From the NCBI RefSeq assembly GCF_947286155.1, contig NZ_CAMYPD010000043.1, positions 1 through 21,576 of the forward strand: 21,576 nt of DNA, read 5' to 3'. Origin of the DNA: an uncultured Tessaracoccus sp. (GTDB lineage Bacteria > Actinomycetota > Actinomycetes > Propionibacteriales > Propionibacteriaceae). Shown here in pieces: positions 14,720 through 21,576 of this stretch. The stretch's first letter is position 1. Each line of letters opens with the position of its first letter. Both the position numbers and the translations under genes were made by a program. A model generated the notes under the pieces. The model had not been told where the DNA came from. It made no database searches and was given only the letters and a program-made list of their open reading frames with translations.

Positions 14720-15643
14720 TCAGTCCTCCGTCCTGAGTAGCCGGACATACGTGAGGCCGAATACAGCGCCCACGAGCAGCATGACCGTCGCGATCGCGGA
14801 GCCATAGCCGATGTCGTAGAAGCTGAATGCCTGCTCGTAGGCATATACCGGAAGAATCATCGAACGGTTGCTCGGCCCGCCCTTGGTCATGACCCACACG
14901 AGGGTGAACACCGACAAGGTTTGCAGCGTGATGAGCATCAGGTTGGTGCCGATCGACGTGCGGATCATGGGAAGTGACACCCTGGTAAATCGCTGCCAGG
15001 CGCCCGCGCCGTCAATCTGCGCGGCCTCGAGCACATCATCCGGGATGCCGCTAAATGCGGCTTGGTAAATCATCATGGAGAACGCGGTGCCGCGCCAGAT
15101 GTTGGCGAGAATGACAGCGACGAGGGGCGCGGTGTAGAGCCAGTTACCGGGAGCCAGCCCGATGATGGCCATGCCCTGGTCGAGCATGCCATCTCCGACA
15201 AAGAATGCGTACAGGGCGAAGGCGGCGACGATCTCAGGGAGGATCCAAGCCACGACGACGATCGTGCCGGTGAGCCTGGCGATGGTGCGTCCCGAGACCT
15301 GCATGAGCAAGGCCAGCGCCATGCCGAGACCATTCTGGCCGATGATGGCCGAGAATAGGACGAACACCAGCGTGAGCCACAAGGCATTGGGGAATGTCGG
15401 GTCGGTGAACAGTTTTGCAAAGTTGGCGCCACCGACCCACTGGGGGTTCTGGGCATTGGGTCCCGTGAGTGCCGCGTTGGTGAAGGCGCTATACAGCGAC
15501 CAGACGATGGGCCCGGCAAGGAATACCCCGAGCATCAAGACGGCGGGCGCCAGTGGCAGGGCGCGCTGGAGCGGGCGCACGTCGATTTGCGCACGACGCC
15601 GCTGGGCGACGCGTGGCGTCGGGGCTGTTCCTAGCCGGGCCAT
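14720..15643 (-). CDS. Carbohydrate ABC transporter permease, MalF type (CUT1)
   Basis: A 307-residue permease with a basic N-terminus, a first membrane segment at about 31-52, an extracytoplasmic loop and five more segments. The EAA motif is EAAQIDGAGAWQRFTRVSLP. ATG 15643 lies five bases after the stop of the binding-protein gene and is preceded by a GGAGGG. It pairs with the MalG-type permease encoded directly downstream. Confidence 0.93.
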   Translation of the reverse strand: MARLGTAPTPRVAQRRRAQIDVRPLQRALPLAPAVLMLGVFLAGPIVWSLYSAFTNAALTGPNAQNPQWVGGANFAKLFTDPTFPNALWLTLVFVLFSAIIGQNGLGMALALLMQVSGRTIARLTGTIVVVAWILPEIVAAFALYAFFVGDGMLDQGMAIIGLAPGNWLYTAPLVAVILANIWRGTAFSMMIYQAAFSGIPDDVLEAAQIDGAGAWQRFTRVSLPMIRTSIGTNLMLITLQTLSVFTLVWVMTKGGPSNRSMILPVYAYEQAFSFYDIGYGSAIATVMLLVGAVFGLTYVRLLRTED

Positions 15644-15648
15644 ACGTG

Positions 15649-17007
15649 TCAGCCCTCCGTCACGTTATCGGCGCCGACGATACCTTTCAGGGCCTCGTCG
15701 TAGGCTTTGGCAGCCTCCTCCGGAGTGGCAGCGTCGGTGACCACCTTCTCAGTGGCGCTCTGCAGCTCAGCCGAGATGCGCGGGTAATCCGCGGTGGCCG
15801 GACGGTAGTGAGAAAACTCGACCGCTTTGGTGAAGAATTCGACGTACGGGTCGGATTCCAGATACTTCGGGTCCTTGGCGACGTCCTTACGGACGGCGAT
15901 CTTGGCGGCCTCCACGACGTGATCGCGGTTGTTCTCGAAGTTGAACACATAGGTGAGGAATTTGAATGCCTCGTCGGGGTGCTTGGTGTTCGCGCCGATG
16001 GCGACCGTCCAGCCGCCCGACATCGAGACGTAGCCCGGGCCCTGCCCTTCCTGCGTCGGGAAGCCCGTGACCTCGATGTTGTCCTTGAACTCGGCCCACG
16101 GGTAGGGACCCTGCTCAGCCCAGAACGAGGCGCCGTAGGAACCTTCGACGATGCCGCCCAGCTTGTTTTCGGGGAATCTCGTGTCGAAGACGGTCTGCCA
16201 GAGGTTGGCGTCGAGCGCCTCCTTGGCGGGGACGGAGTAGCCGCCGTCGTACAGATCCTTCAAGAACTGCAGCGAGTCGACAAAGCCCTTCGAGCCGACG
16301 ATCCACTTGCTGGAGTCCTCGTCGTAGAGTCCCTTTCCGTCGCCCGTGCCGTAGAGAAGCATGAGGAAGCTCTGCATCGCGGTGCCTTCACCGGCAGGCT
16401 TGCCGGCATACATGTGGAAGGGGACCACGTCGGGATCCGAGGACTTGATCTTCTCCGCAGCGTCGAGGATGTCCTGCCAGGACTTGGGCTGCCAGGGCGT
16501 GGCGATCCCTGCCTTCTCGAAGACGTTCTTGTTGTACCAGATGCCGCGAGTATCCGTGCCGAGCGGAATAGCGTAGGTCTTGTCGCCGTCGCGGCCTGCT
16601 TCCTTTGCTGCGTCGATGAAGTTGCCCCAGTCGTCCCACTGCTCCAGGTAGTTGTCGAGCGGTAAGAGATATCCGGCGGCGACGTCGGAGCGCACTCGGA
16701 AGGTGTCTTGATAGAAGACGTCGGGTGCGGTGTCGGGTGACTGTTGAGAGAGTGCGAGCTGGGTGGCGTAGTCGTCCTCCGCGGCCTCAATCGGCTCCAG
16801 CTTGATCGTCACGCCGTCGTTTTCCTTTTCGAATTGCTCTTTTGCGGCATTGAACAAGTGATCCATGGTCTGCACACCTTCAGTGCGCTGGTACATGACC
16901 TTGATCGTCTTGTCCTCGTTGCCGTCTGCGGACCCGGACCCGCAGGCGCTGAGGGCGAGCGTGAGGCTCAGCGCCAAGCTGCCGAGTGTGATGAGTTTTT
17001 TGTGCAT
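15649..17007 (-). CDS. Sugar ABC transporter substrate-binding lipoprotein
   Basis: A 452-residue binding protein of the MalE-like CUT1 class, which captures the sugar outside the membrane. It starts at ATG 17007 behind AAAGGAG; the open frame extends to 17055 but the signal peptide begins at MHKK. Residues 1-21 are a lipoprotein signal peptide ending in the lipobox LSAC, so Cys22 should be lipidated. Family features include DVFYQDTFRVRSDVAAGYLLPL and IPLGTDTRGIWYNKNVFEKAGI. It is the first gene of a four-gene operon ending in an alpha-mannosidase. No ATP-binding subunit is present nearby, so a shared MsiK/UgpC-type ATPase elsewhere is likely. Ligand identity, probably a mannose-containing glycan, is inferred from the operon. 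Confidence 0.94.
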   Translation of the reverse strand: MHKKLITLGSLALSLTLALSACGSGSADGNEDKTIKVMYQRTEGVQTMDHLFNAAKEQFEKENDGVTIKLEPIEAAEDDYATQLALSQQSPDTAPDVFYQDTFRVRSDVAAGYLLPLDNYLEQWDDWGNFIDAAKEAGRDGDKTYAIPLGTDTRGIWYNKNVFEKAGIATPWQPKSWQDILDAAEKIKSSDPDVVPFHMYAGKPAGEGTAMQSFLMLLYGTGDGKGLYDEDSSKWIVGSKGFVDSLQFLKDLYDGGYSVPAKEALDANLWQTVFDTRFPENKLGGIVEGSYGASFWAEQGPYPWAEFKDNIEVTGFPTQEGQGPGYVSMSGGWTVAIGANTKHPDEAFKFLTYVFNFENNRDHVVEAAKIAVRKDVAKDPKYLESDPYVEFFTKAVEFSHYRPATADYPRISAELQSATEKVVTDAATPEEAAKAYDEALKGIVGADNVTEG

Positions 17008-17042
17008 TCGCGTGCTCCTTTGCCTGCGAGGAATGTCTACCT

Positions 17043-17079
17043 TTGCGTTAGTCAATCATATGGATAAAGTCTTATGCAA
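17043..17079. promoter_or_regulatory. Divergent promoter region with candidate ROK operator
   Basis: The 94-base space between the binding-protein gene and the ROK gene holds an imperfect inverted repeat, TTGCGTTAGTC (17043-17053) and GTCTTATGCAA (17069-17079), 8 of 11 positions matching. A rightward promoter TTGCGT (17043-17048) and TAAAGT (17065-17070), 16 bases apart, overlaps it. A leftward -10, TATGAT on the minus strand (17060 down to 17055), lies in its centre. A ROK protein bound here could control both directions. Confidence 0.45.
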
Positions 17080-17101
17080 GCATTCGTGAGAGGATCAATC
17101 C

Positions 17102-18322
17102 GTGAATCGAGCACCGTCGCGCACAGGCAGTAACGCCGTGCTCGTTGGCTCCTGGAATCAGGCCGTGGTGCTCGATGCGATTCGGAGAGCCAAGTCGATC
17201 TCACGCGTAGAGATCGCGGCCATGACCGGCCTTGCGTCGCAGACGGTGACCAACATCTGCCGACGGCTGATCGACGACGGGATTATCGTCGAAGCTGGCC
17301 GGATTGCGACGCCGACGGGTAAGCCCCGCACCGCGTTGGCCGCGAAGCCGGATGGGCTGTTCGCGGTAGGCGTCCTCGTTGACCCGGACACATCGTCAGC
17401 TGTCCTACTCGACATCGCAGGCAACGTGCGTGAACGCCGGGAGTTTGAGCTGCCGTCCGGAGGCGAGCCCGGGCCTTCGATTGAAGCAATGGCCTCTGTC
17501 GTCCGCGAGCTGTGCGAACTGCCCGACGTAGATGGTGCGCGCCTGCTGGGAGTCGGCGTCGGCACGCCTGGCCCCATCGATCGCGATGCAGGCGCTGTGG
17601 TGCGGCCCCCCAACCTGCCTCGTTGGGTCGAGGTGCCGCTGGCGGATGCCCTGCAAGACGCAGTCGGCTTGCCCGTCGTGCTCGCCAAGGACGTTGCCGC
17701 CGCCTCCGTCGCGGAGGCGTGGTACGGCAGTGGGATTCGCCGTGACTCTACCGCCGTTATTTATGTCGGCACGGGCATCGGCGTGGGTGTGCATGTGGAT
17801 GGAGAGACCGGCGTGGGAGTCTCCGGCAACGCCGGAGAAGTGGGGCATCTCATCGTCGACCCCGATGGGGCTCGCTGCGACTGCGGCTCGCAGGGGTGCG
17901 TCGCATCCGTCGTGGCGCCCTCGGCGTTGGTGGCCCGCTTCGGTTGCGGACCTCGGGTGAGCGTAGGTATGGCCGAGTTGGTTCGTCGGGCGGACGACGA
18001 ACCACAGGTGGATCGAGCCCTGACCGCGGCTTCCGATGGGCTCCTGCATCTTGGACGCAACATGGCGCTACTTCACGATGTGAATCGGCTCGTGTTCGGC
18101 GGGCCGATGTGGTGCTTCTTCGAGCCGCGGCTTTCGCGGGGACGTCTCAGGGAGCTCGCCGACGAGCTCAGCGCCCGCGCCATCCACAAGGTCACCTGCC
18201 GCGCGAGTCGCCTCGGCGAGGACCTTGGCGCGGTGGGTGCTGCATGTCTCGTCTTTGACCGACTGCTCGGGCCACGCCCTGCCAAACTCATGCTCCACGG
18301 CCAAACCCGGCTTCCGTCTTGA
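17102..18322 (+). CDS. ROK-family (NagC/Mlc-like) transcriptional regulator
   Basis: A 406-residue regulator with an N-terminal winged helix (about 18-72; recognition helix near ASQTVTNICRRL) and a C-terminal sugar-kinase-like ROK domain. The domain shows VGVGTPGPID, GTGIGVGV and GNAGEVGHLIV with Glu246, and the zinc motif H249 with C259, C261 and C266 (CDCGSQGC). The residue after GCV is Ala instead of the usual Glu, and the NDxN motif reads KDVA, consistent with a ligand sensor rather than an active kinase. It starts at GTG 17102 behind GAGAGGA. It is divergent from the ABC/mannosidase operon, so it most likely represses that operon until its sugar inducer appears. Confidence 0.93.
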   Translation: MNRAPSRTGSNAVLVGSWNQAVVLDAIRRAKSISRVEIAAMTGLASQTVTNICRRLIDDGIIVEAGRIATPTGKPRTALAAKPDGLFAVGVLVDPDTSSAVLLDIAGNVRERREFELPSGGEPGPSIEAMASVVRELCELPDVDGARLLGVGVGTPGPIDRDAGAVVRPPNLPRWVEVPLADALQDAVGLPVVLAKDVAAASVAEAWYGSGIRRDSTAVIYVGTGIGVGVHVDGETGVGVSGNAGEVGHLIVDPDGARCDCGSQGCVASVVAPSALVARFGCGPRVSVGMAELVRRADDEPQVDRALTAASDGLLHLGRNMALLHDVNRLVFGGPMWCFFEPRLSRGRLRELADELSARAIHKVTCRASRLGEDLGAVGAACLVFDRLLGPRPAKLMLHGQTRLPS

Positions 18323-18351
18323 ACCTCATCGGGTGCGGCCCGCAGTGTGAC

Positions 18352-18438
18352 CACCTGCCGCGCCCACACCCCTCAACGTGTGAGATTTGTTACGGAAACC
18401 CGCAACAGATCTCACACTATCTCGCTCGTCGGGTGCGA
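18352..18438. repeat. 87-bp hairpin repeat, copy B
   Basis: Identical to 10738-10824 at 86 of 87 positions. The only difference, T for C at 18386 in the left arm, turns a C-G pair into a U-G pair, so the hairpin (arms 18378-18391 and 18404-18417) is kept. It lies between the ROK gene and putP, both rightward. Confidence 0.9.
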
Positions 18439-18496
18439 AATGGGCATGAGGTGGGCGACGCGGTAGCGTGGCGAGGGTTTGTGAAAGGGGAAAACC

Positions 18497-19993
18497 GTGG
18501 GAGCATCCGCGTTCCAACTCATCGCGATGATCGCCTACCTGGTGGCCATGCTGCTGATCGGGTGGTACTCGTACAAGAAGACGAACGACCTCGGTGACTA
18601 CATGCTCGGGGGACGCGACCTCCATCCCGCCGTCGCGGCGCTCTCGGCAGGTGCCGCCGACATGTCCGGATGGCTGCTCATGGGGCTGCCGGGGGCTATC
18701 TACGTCGGCGGACTCGTCGAGGCATGGATTGCGGTGGGGCTCACCGTCGGCGCCTGGTGTAACTGGAAGCTCGTCGCGCCGAGGCTGCGCGCATACACGC
18801 AGGTGGCAGGCGACTCCATCACCATCCCCAGCTTCCTCGAGAACCGCTTGCGCGACAGGTCGCGCTTGTTGCGGATCGCGTCGGGCCTCATCATCTTGGT
18901 GTTCTTCACGTTCTACGTGAGCTCGGGCATGGTGGCCGGCGGCGTGTTCATGCAGTCCAGCTTTGGCCTCGACTACCGCGTCGGCATGCTCATCGCCGCC
19001 GCGGTCACGATCACCTACACGCTCGTCGGCGGCTTCCTGGCCGTGAGCTACACCGACTTCGTGCAGGGCCTCATGATGGCGCTGGGGCTGATCCTCGTGC
19101 CGGTGGTAGGCATGATCGTCCTCGGCGGCCCGGGCGCGGTGGGCAGCCTGGTGTCGCAGGCCGACGCGGCGGAGGGCCTCAACCGGCTCGCCGTGTTGCC
19201 CAGCCCCATGACATCAGTGGCGGCGATCGGCATCATTTCCGCGCTGGCTTGGGGGCTTGGCTACTTCGGGCAGCCACACATCATTGTGCGGTTCATGGCG
19301 CTGCGCTCCACCGACGAGGCCCGCGCCGGCCGTCGGATCGGCATCGGCTGGATGCTCTTCGCCGTGGCAGGTGCGGTGGCGACGGCGCTCGTCGGCGTGG
19401 CCTGGCATCAGCGCGAGGGCAGCACGCTCGCCGACCCCGAAACCGTGTTCATCGACATGGGGCAGATCCTGTTCCATCCGCTCATCGCGGGCTTCCTGCT
19501 GGCGGCGGTGCTGGCCGCGATCATGTCGACGATCTCGAGCCAGCTGCTCGTCACCGCGTCGGCACTCATCGAAGACATCATCAAAGGGCTCCACAAGCAT
19601 CCCCGTTCCGACGATCACTACGTGTTGCTCAGCCGCCTGGCGGTGCTCGTCGTCGCCATCGTCGCCGCCGCGATGGCGTGGACCCAAAACGACACCATCC
19701 TCGCCCTGGTCGCCTTCGCGTGGGCGGGATTCGGCGCTTCGTTTGGCCCGACGGTGATCCTCGCCCTGTTCTGGCGCAAGCTCTCGGCGATGGGTGCGCT
19801 CGCGGGCATGGTGACCGGTGCGGTGATCGTCGGCATCTGGGGCAACATCTCCGGCGGCATCTTCGACCTGTACGAAATCCTCCCCGGCTTCCTCGGTGGC
19901 CTGCTGGTGGCGTGGGCTGTGAGCCTCGTCACCTACCGGGAGAATGCGGACGTGCAGCGCGAGTTCACGGAGACCGTCCGAGTTGTTGGCTAA
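18497..19993 (+). CDS. putP: Sodium/proline symporter PutP (SSS family)
   Basis: A 498-residue transporter with about 13 membrane segments that uses the sodium gradient to import proline. Matches to E. coli PutP are strong: ALSAGAADMSGWLLMGLPGAIY, which places Asp55 and Ser57 at the same numbers as the functional E. coli residues; AWGLGYFGQPHIIVRFMAL (251-269); and IMSTISSQLL, which carries the Na2-site Ser/Thr pair. It starts at GTG 18497 behind GAAAGGGG. It stands alone between two palindromic repeats; the GNAT gene begins 111 bases downstream. No proline dehydrogenase gene is in the window, so whether the proline serves as osmolyte or nutrient is open. Confidence 0.95.
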   Translation: MGASAFQLIAMIAYLVAMLLIGWYSYKKTNDLGDYMLGGRDLHPAVAALSAGAADMSGWLLMGLPGAIYVGGLVEAWIAVGLTVGAWCNWKLVAPRLRAYTQVAGDSITIPSFLENRLRDRSRLLRIASGLIILVFFTFYVSSGMVAGGVFMQSSFGLDYRVGMLIAAAVTITYTLVGGFLAVSYTDFVQGLMMALGLILVPVVGMIVLGGPGAVGSLVSQADAAEGLNRLAVLPSPMTSVAAIGIISALAWGLGYFGQPHIIVRFMALRSTDEARAGRRIGIGWMLFAVAGAVATALVGVAWHQREGSTLADPETVFIDMGQILFHPLIAGFLLAAVLAAIMSTISSQLLVTASALIEDIIKGLHKHPRSDDHYVLLSRLAVLVVAIVAAAMAWTQNDTILALVAFAWAGFGASFGPTVILALFWRKLSAMGALAGMVTGAVIVGIWGNISGGIFDLYEILPGFLGGLLVAWAVSLVTYRENADVQREFTETVRVVG

Positions 19994-20004
19994 CGTCGAG
20001 AAGT

Positions 20005-20077
20005 CGACTGAGCGCACGCCAGATGGCGAAAATGGCCCCTGGGAGGCCAAAATCATGATCTGGTGTGCGCTCAGTCG
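20005..20077. repeat. 73-bp palindromic repeat, copy 2
   Basis: CGACTGAGCGCACGCCAGAT (20005-20024) faces the arm at 20058-20077, 19 of 20 positions Watson-Crick paired and the other a G-T wobble. It has the same length as copy 1 (3749-3821) and 58 of 73 positions are identical. It starts 12 bases after the putP stop and ends 27 bases before the GNAT start, so it may terminate putP transcripts or sit in the acetyltransferase leader. Confidence 0.88.
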
Positions 20078-20104
20078 CGTTGTGCGAAGTAGAGGTGGTC
20101 TCAC

Positions 20105-20719
20105 ATGGCTGAGTTTTCTGTCGTTCCGGTGACGAACGAGAATCGCGGCGACGCCGCACGCGCACTCGCGGACGCGTTCATGACCGACGACCACATCGTC
20201 GCCATGCTGCCCGCGGGCTCCACGCGTGAGCGTCTGCGTTCGCTCATGATGGCGCAGGTGAGCGAAATGCTGGCGGCCGGGCCGGGGGCGGTGGTCGCCG
20301 TCGATGGGGAGACGACGCTCGGCGCGGCGCTGTGGCAGTCGCCGGGCGCATCGACGCCGTGGGCCGCCGTGCTGCGCAACCTCCCGCTCTACGTGCGGCG
20401 GCTGCACCGCCGCTTCCCCGACGCCCTGCGCATCACGCTCTCGGAGCGCCGTCACCAGCCGCGCGTGCCGCACTGGTACCTGGCCTACCTGGGCACGCCG
20501 CCCGCAGCGCGCGGCCGTGGAGTGGGCACCGCGCTCGTGCAATACGGCGTCGACCAGGCCCGACGCGACGGCGTAGGCGCCTACTTGGAGGCGTCCAGCC
20601 GCGCGAACGTCGACTACTACAAGAAGTTCGGGTTCGTGGAGATGGGTGAGGTCCCTGCTCCAGGCACGTCGCCCACCTACGCCATGTGGCTGCCGCGCGA
20701 GCAGCACCCGGCAGGCTGA
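20105..20719 (+). CDS. GNAT-family N-acetyltransferase
   Basis: A 204-residue single GNAT domain that should transfer an acetyl group from acetyl-CoA. Motif A is clear: WYLAYLGTPPAARGRGVGTALV, in which R136 to G141 is the RxxGxG pyrophosphate loop. Motif B follows as YLEASSRANVDYYKKFGFVEMGE, with the usual tyrosines. The substrate cannot be told. It starts at ATG 20105, with GAGGTGG about six bases before it. It is preceded by a 73-bp palindrome and ends 10 bases from the convergent next gene. Confidence 0.88.
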   Translation: MAEFSVVPVTNENRGDAARALADAFMTDDHIVAMLPAGSTRERLRSLMMAQVSEMLAAGPGAVVAVDGETTLGAALWQSPGASTPWAAVLRNLPLYVRRLHRRFPDALRITLSERRHQPRVPHWYLAYLGTPPAARGRGVGTALVQYGVDQARRDGVGAYLEASSRANVDYYKKFGFVEMGEVPAPGTSPTYAMWLPREQHPAG

Positions 20720-20739
20720 GGCGGCTCGCCTACGCCTCA
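20717..20739. terminator. Short palindrome over two convergent stop codons
   Basis: TGAGGCG (20717-20723) and CGCCTCA (20733-20739) pair over seven bases with a 9-base loop, and the element covers both stop codons. It is a weak candidate for a bidirectional terminator. Confidence 0.3.
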
Positions 20740-21392
20740 CTCGATTGGCGCCGCTGCCTGACGATCACCACGGCAGCCGCACCAAGCACGACGATCACAC
20801 CCACGGCTACGACGGTGCCGGTGGGGAAACCAGACTCCGGCACCGGCTCTGGCATGACCACCTCCGGGTCGGCAAGGTCTGCTTCGGCCACCCCCGACGG
20901 GAGGCGCAGCTCGCCGTCGATCTCGACGCGCAGCGGTTTCGGCGTGCAGCCCTCCGTGTCCTTGCTGTTGCGGCACCAGCCTTCGATGGTGCCTGGTTTG
21001 GGCTTCCACTCCTTCGCGCCCTTGGAGGAGAACTCCCAACCCTTGTCGGCCGACGCGTGCCAGTAGTTCCAGAACGAGCCGTCGAATGTCTTAGGGCACG
21101 GGTCGGGGCGCCCGCCGAGCGCACAGATCATGCCGCCCTTGTCGTGCTCAACCGTGACGTTGGCTGCCCGCAGTGCGGCCTCACCGTTGTCGGGCGTGCC
21201 CACGCACTGGTTCGCGACGACGGTGCCGTCCACGTCGGTGACGTACAGCCACACTTGCCCCGCATCCAGACAGGCGCCGACGGCGTTGCTGCCCTCCTTC
21301 GACGGTTGCTCGACGGGCGGCGCGTCGTCGGCGACGGCCAGCGGCGAGGCGCAGAACAGCAGCACGGCGAGGAGACAGAGCACACGGCGCAT
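20730..21392 (-). CDS. Secreted, C-terminally membrane-anchored six-cysteine protein, function unknown
   Basis: A 220-residue protein with a signal peptide (1-21, cleavage after AVA), an extracytoplasmic part of about 165 residues, and a C-terminal membrane segment (about 191-211) followed by the basic RQRRQ tail. It is therefore an outward-facing type I protein. FPTG before the anchor is not a proper LPxTG, so sortase anchoring is unlikely. The mature domain has six cysteines (41, 63, 90, 99, 140, 149), enough for three disulfides. The stretch FWNYWHASADKGWEFSS with GTIEGWC further on resembles aromatic motifs I recall from actinobacterial surface proteins near ECF vitamin/metal transporters; that link is tentative. 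It starts at ATG 21392 behind GGAAGGATC. Confidence 0.75.
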   Translation of the reverse strand: MRRVLCLLAVLLFCASPLAVADDAPPVEQPSKEGSNAVGACLDAGQVWLYVTDVDGTVVANQCVGTPDNGEAALRAANVTVEHDKGGMICALGGRPDPCPKTFDGSFWNYWHASADKGWEFSSKGAKEWKPKPGTIEGWCRNSKDTEGCTPKPLRVEIDGELRLPSGVAEADLADPEVVMPEPVPESGFPTGTVVAVGVIVVLGAAAVVIVRQRRQSSEA

Positions 21393-21414
21393 AGAAGATC
21401 CTTCCGATACGGCA

Positions 21415-21447
21415 CTGGGGCCGGTACCTTGACAGTACCGGCCCCAG
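21415..21447. terminator. Strong 13-bp hairpin between the two minus-strand surface genes
   Basis: CTGGGGCCGGTAC (21415-21427) and GTACCGGCCCCAG (21435-21447) are perfect inverted repeats with a 7-base loop. The hairpin begins 15 bases after the stop of the gene entering from the right and ends 22 bases before the next start. There is no T-run. It fits a terminator or partial attenuator that lowers expression of the downstream gene. Confidence 0.65.
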
Positions 21448-21462
21448 GTTCGCTTGCCGCAA

Positions 21463-21576
21463 TCAGCGGCGCACGTAGTTGAACGCTGCGCCGTAGGTGA
21501 TGGTGTTTCCTACTTGCACACCGACGCGCCAGGTGGTGCGGCCGGCGTTGTTCATGCCGTAGGTGAGGGGGATGAC
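21463..21576 (-). CDS. C-terminal 37 residues of an unidentified protein (partial)
   Basis: The minus strand is open from the window edge to a TGA at 21465-21463. The 37 residues, starting VIPLTYGMNNAGRTTW and ending with FNYVRR, alternate hydrophobic and polar residues like a beta-strand domain. A strong hairpin follows directly, which supports a true gene end. The family cannot be named from this fragment. Its place upstream of a secreted six-cysteine protein suggests it may also be a surface protein. Confidence 0.55.
   Translation of the reverse strand, partial: VIPLTYGMNNAGRTTWRVGVQVGNTITYGAAFNYVRR

Noticed and set aside
14718..14897. N-terminal extension of the MalG-type permease up to 14897
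   Set aside because: These 60 codons overlap the coding sequence of the upstream permease in another frame. The ATG at 14717 has a good Shine-Dalgarno and starts a normal permease N-terminus.
15553..16665. Plus-strand frame of 370 codons opposite the sugar-binding lipoprotein
   Set aside because: It is a shadow. The minus-strand protein has a lipobox, a Shine-Dalgarno and the family motifs.
19214..20740. Minus-strand open frame of 508 codons across putP and the acetyltransferase
   Set aside because: It covers two well-supported plus-strand genes and the palindromic repeat between them, and its translation shows no family features.

Overview
This is 21.6 kb of high-GC DNA, with many GTG starts, several leaderless-looking starts, an IdeR/DtxR-type iron box, a FemX-type peptidyltransferase and a ROK-controlled sugar operon. 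Together these point to an actinobacterium. A member of the Propionibacteriales is my guess, not something the sequence proves. The genes are mostly household and nutrient-uptake genes. I see no phage, CRISPR array, insertion sequence with a transposase, rRNA or tRNA.

Layout, left to right. (1) About 160-3790, plus strand: a class A penicillin-binding protein followed by a multi-pass GT-C/DUF2029-like membrane protein. This pairing resembles ponA1-Rv0051 of mycobacteria. (2) About 3840-5996, minus strand: a FemX-type aminoacyl-tRNA:lipid II transferase and, one base later, an alanine-racemase-fold PLP protein. (3) 6312-8844, plus strand: an iron box, then feoA-feoB-feoC-like, all overlapping by 4 bases, for ferrous iron import. 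(4) 9049-10710, plus strand: a YdcF/DUF218 membrane protein and a GtrA-family protein. (5) 10866-17007, minus strand: a sugar ABC importer (lipoprotein binding protein, two permeases, no ATPase) with a GH38 alpha-mannosidase. A ROK repressor is transcribed divergently at 17102-18322. Together these look like a regulon for taking up and trimming mannose-containing oligosaccharides. (6) 18497-20719, plus strand: a PutP-type sodium/proline symporter and a GNAT acetyltransferase. (7) 20730-21576, minus strand: a secreted, membrane-anchored six-cysteine protein and the C-terminus of an upstream gene that leaves the window.

The least expected content is two unrelated families of palindromic intergenic repeats. 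One is a 73-bp element with 19-20 bp inverted arms, present twice (3749-3821 and 20005-20077). The first copy supplies the last 13 codons of the membrane protein gene. The other is an 87-bp unit centred on a strong hairpin (10738-10824 and 18352-18438, one difference). A diverged third hairpin at 8858-8893 keeps the stem through a compensatory base-pair swap. These look like small non-autonomous or REP-like elements under selection for structure. I did not find a convincing new multi-gene system.
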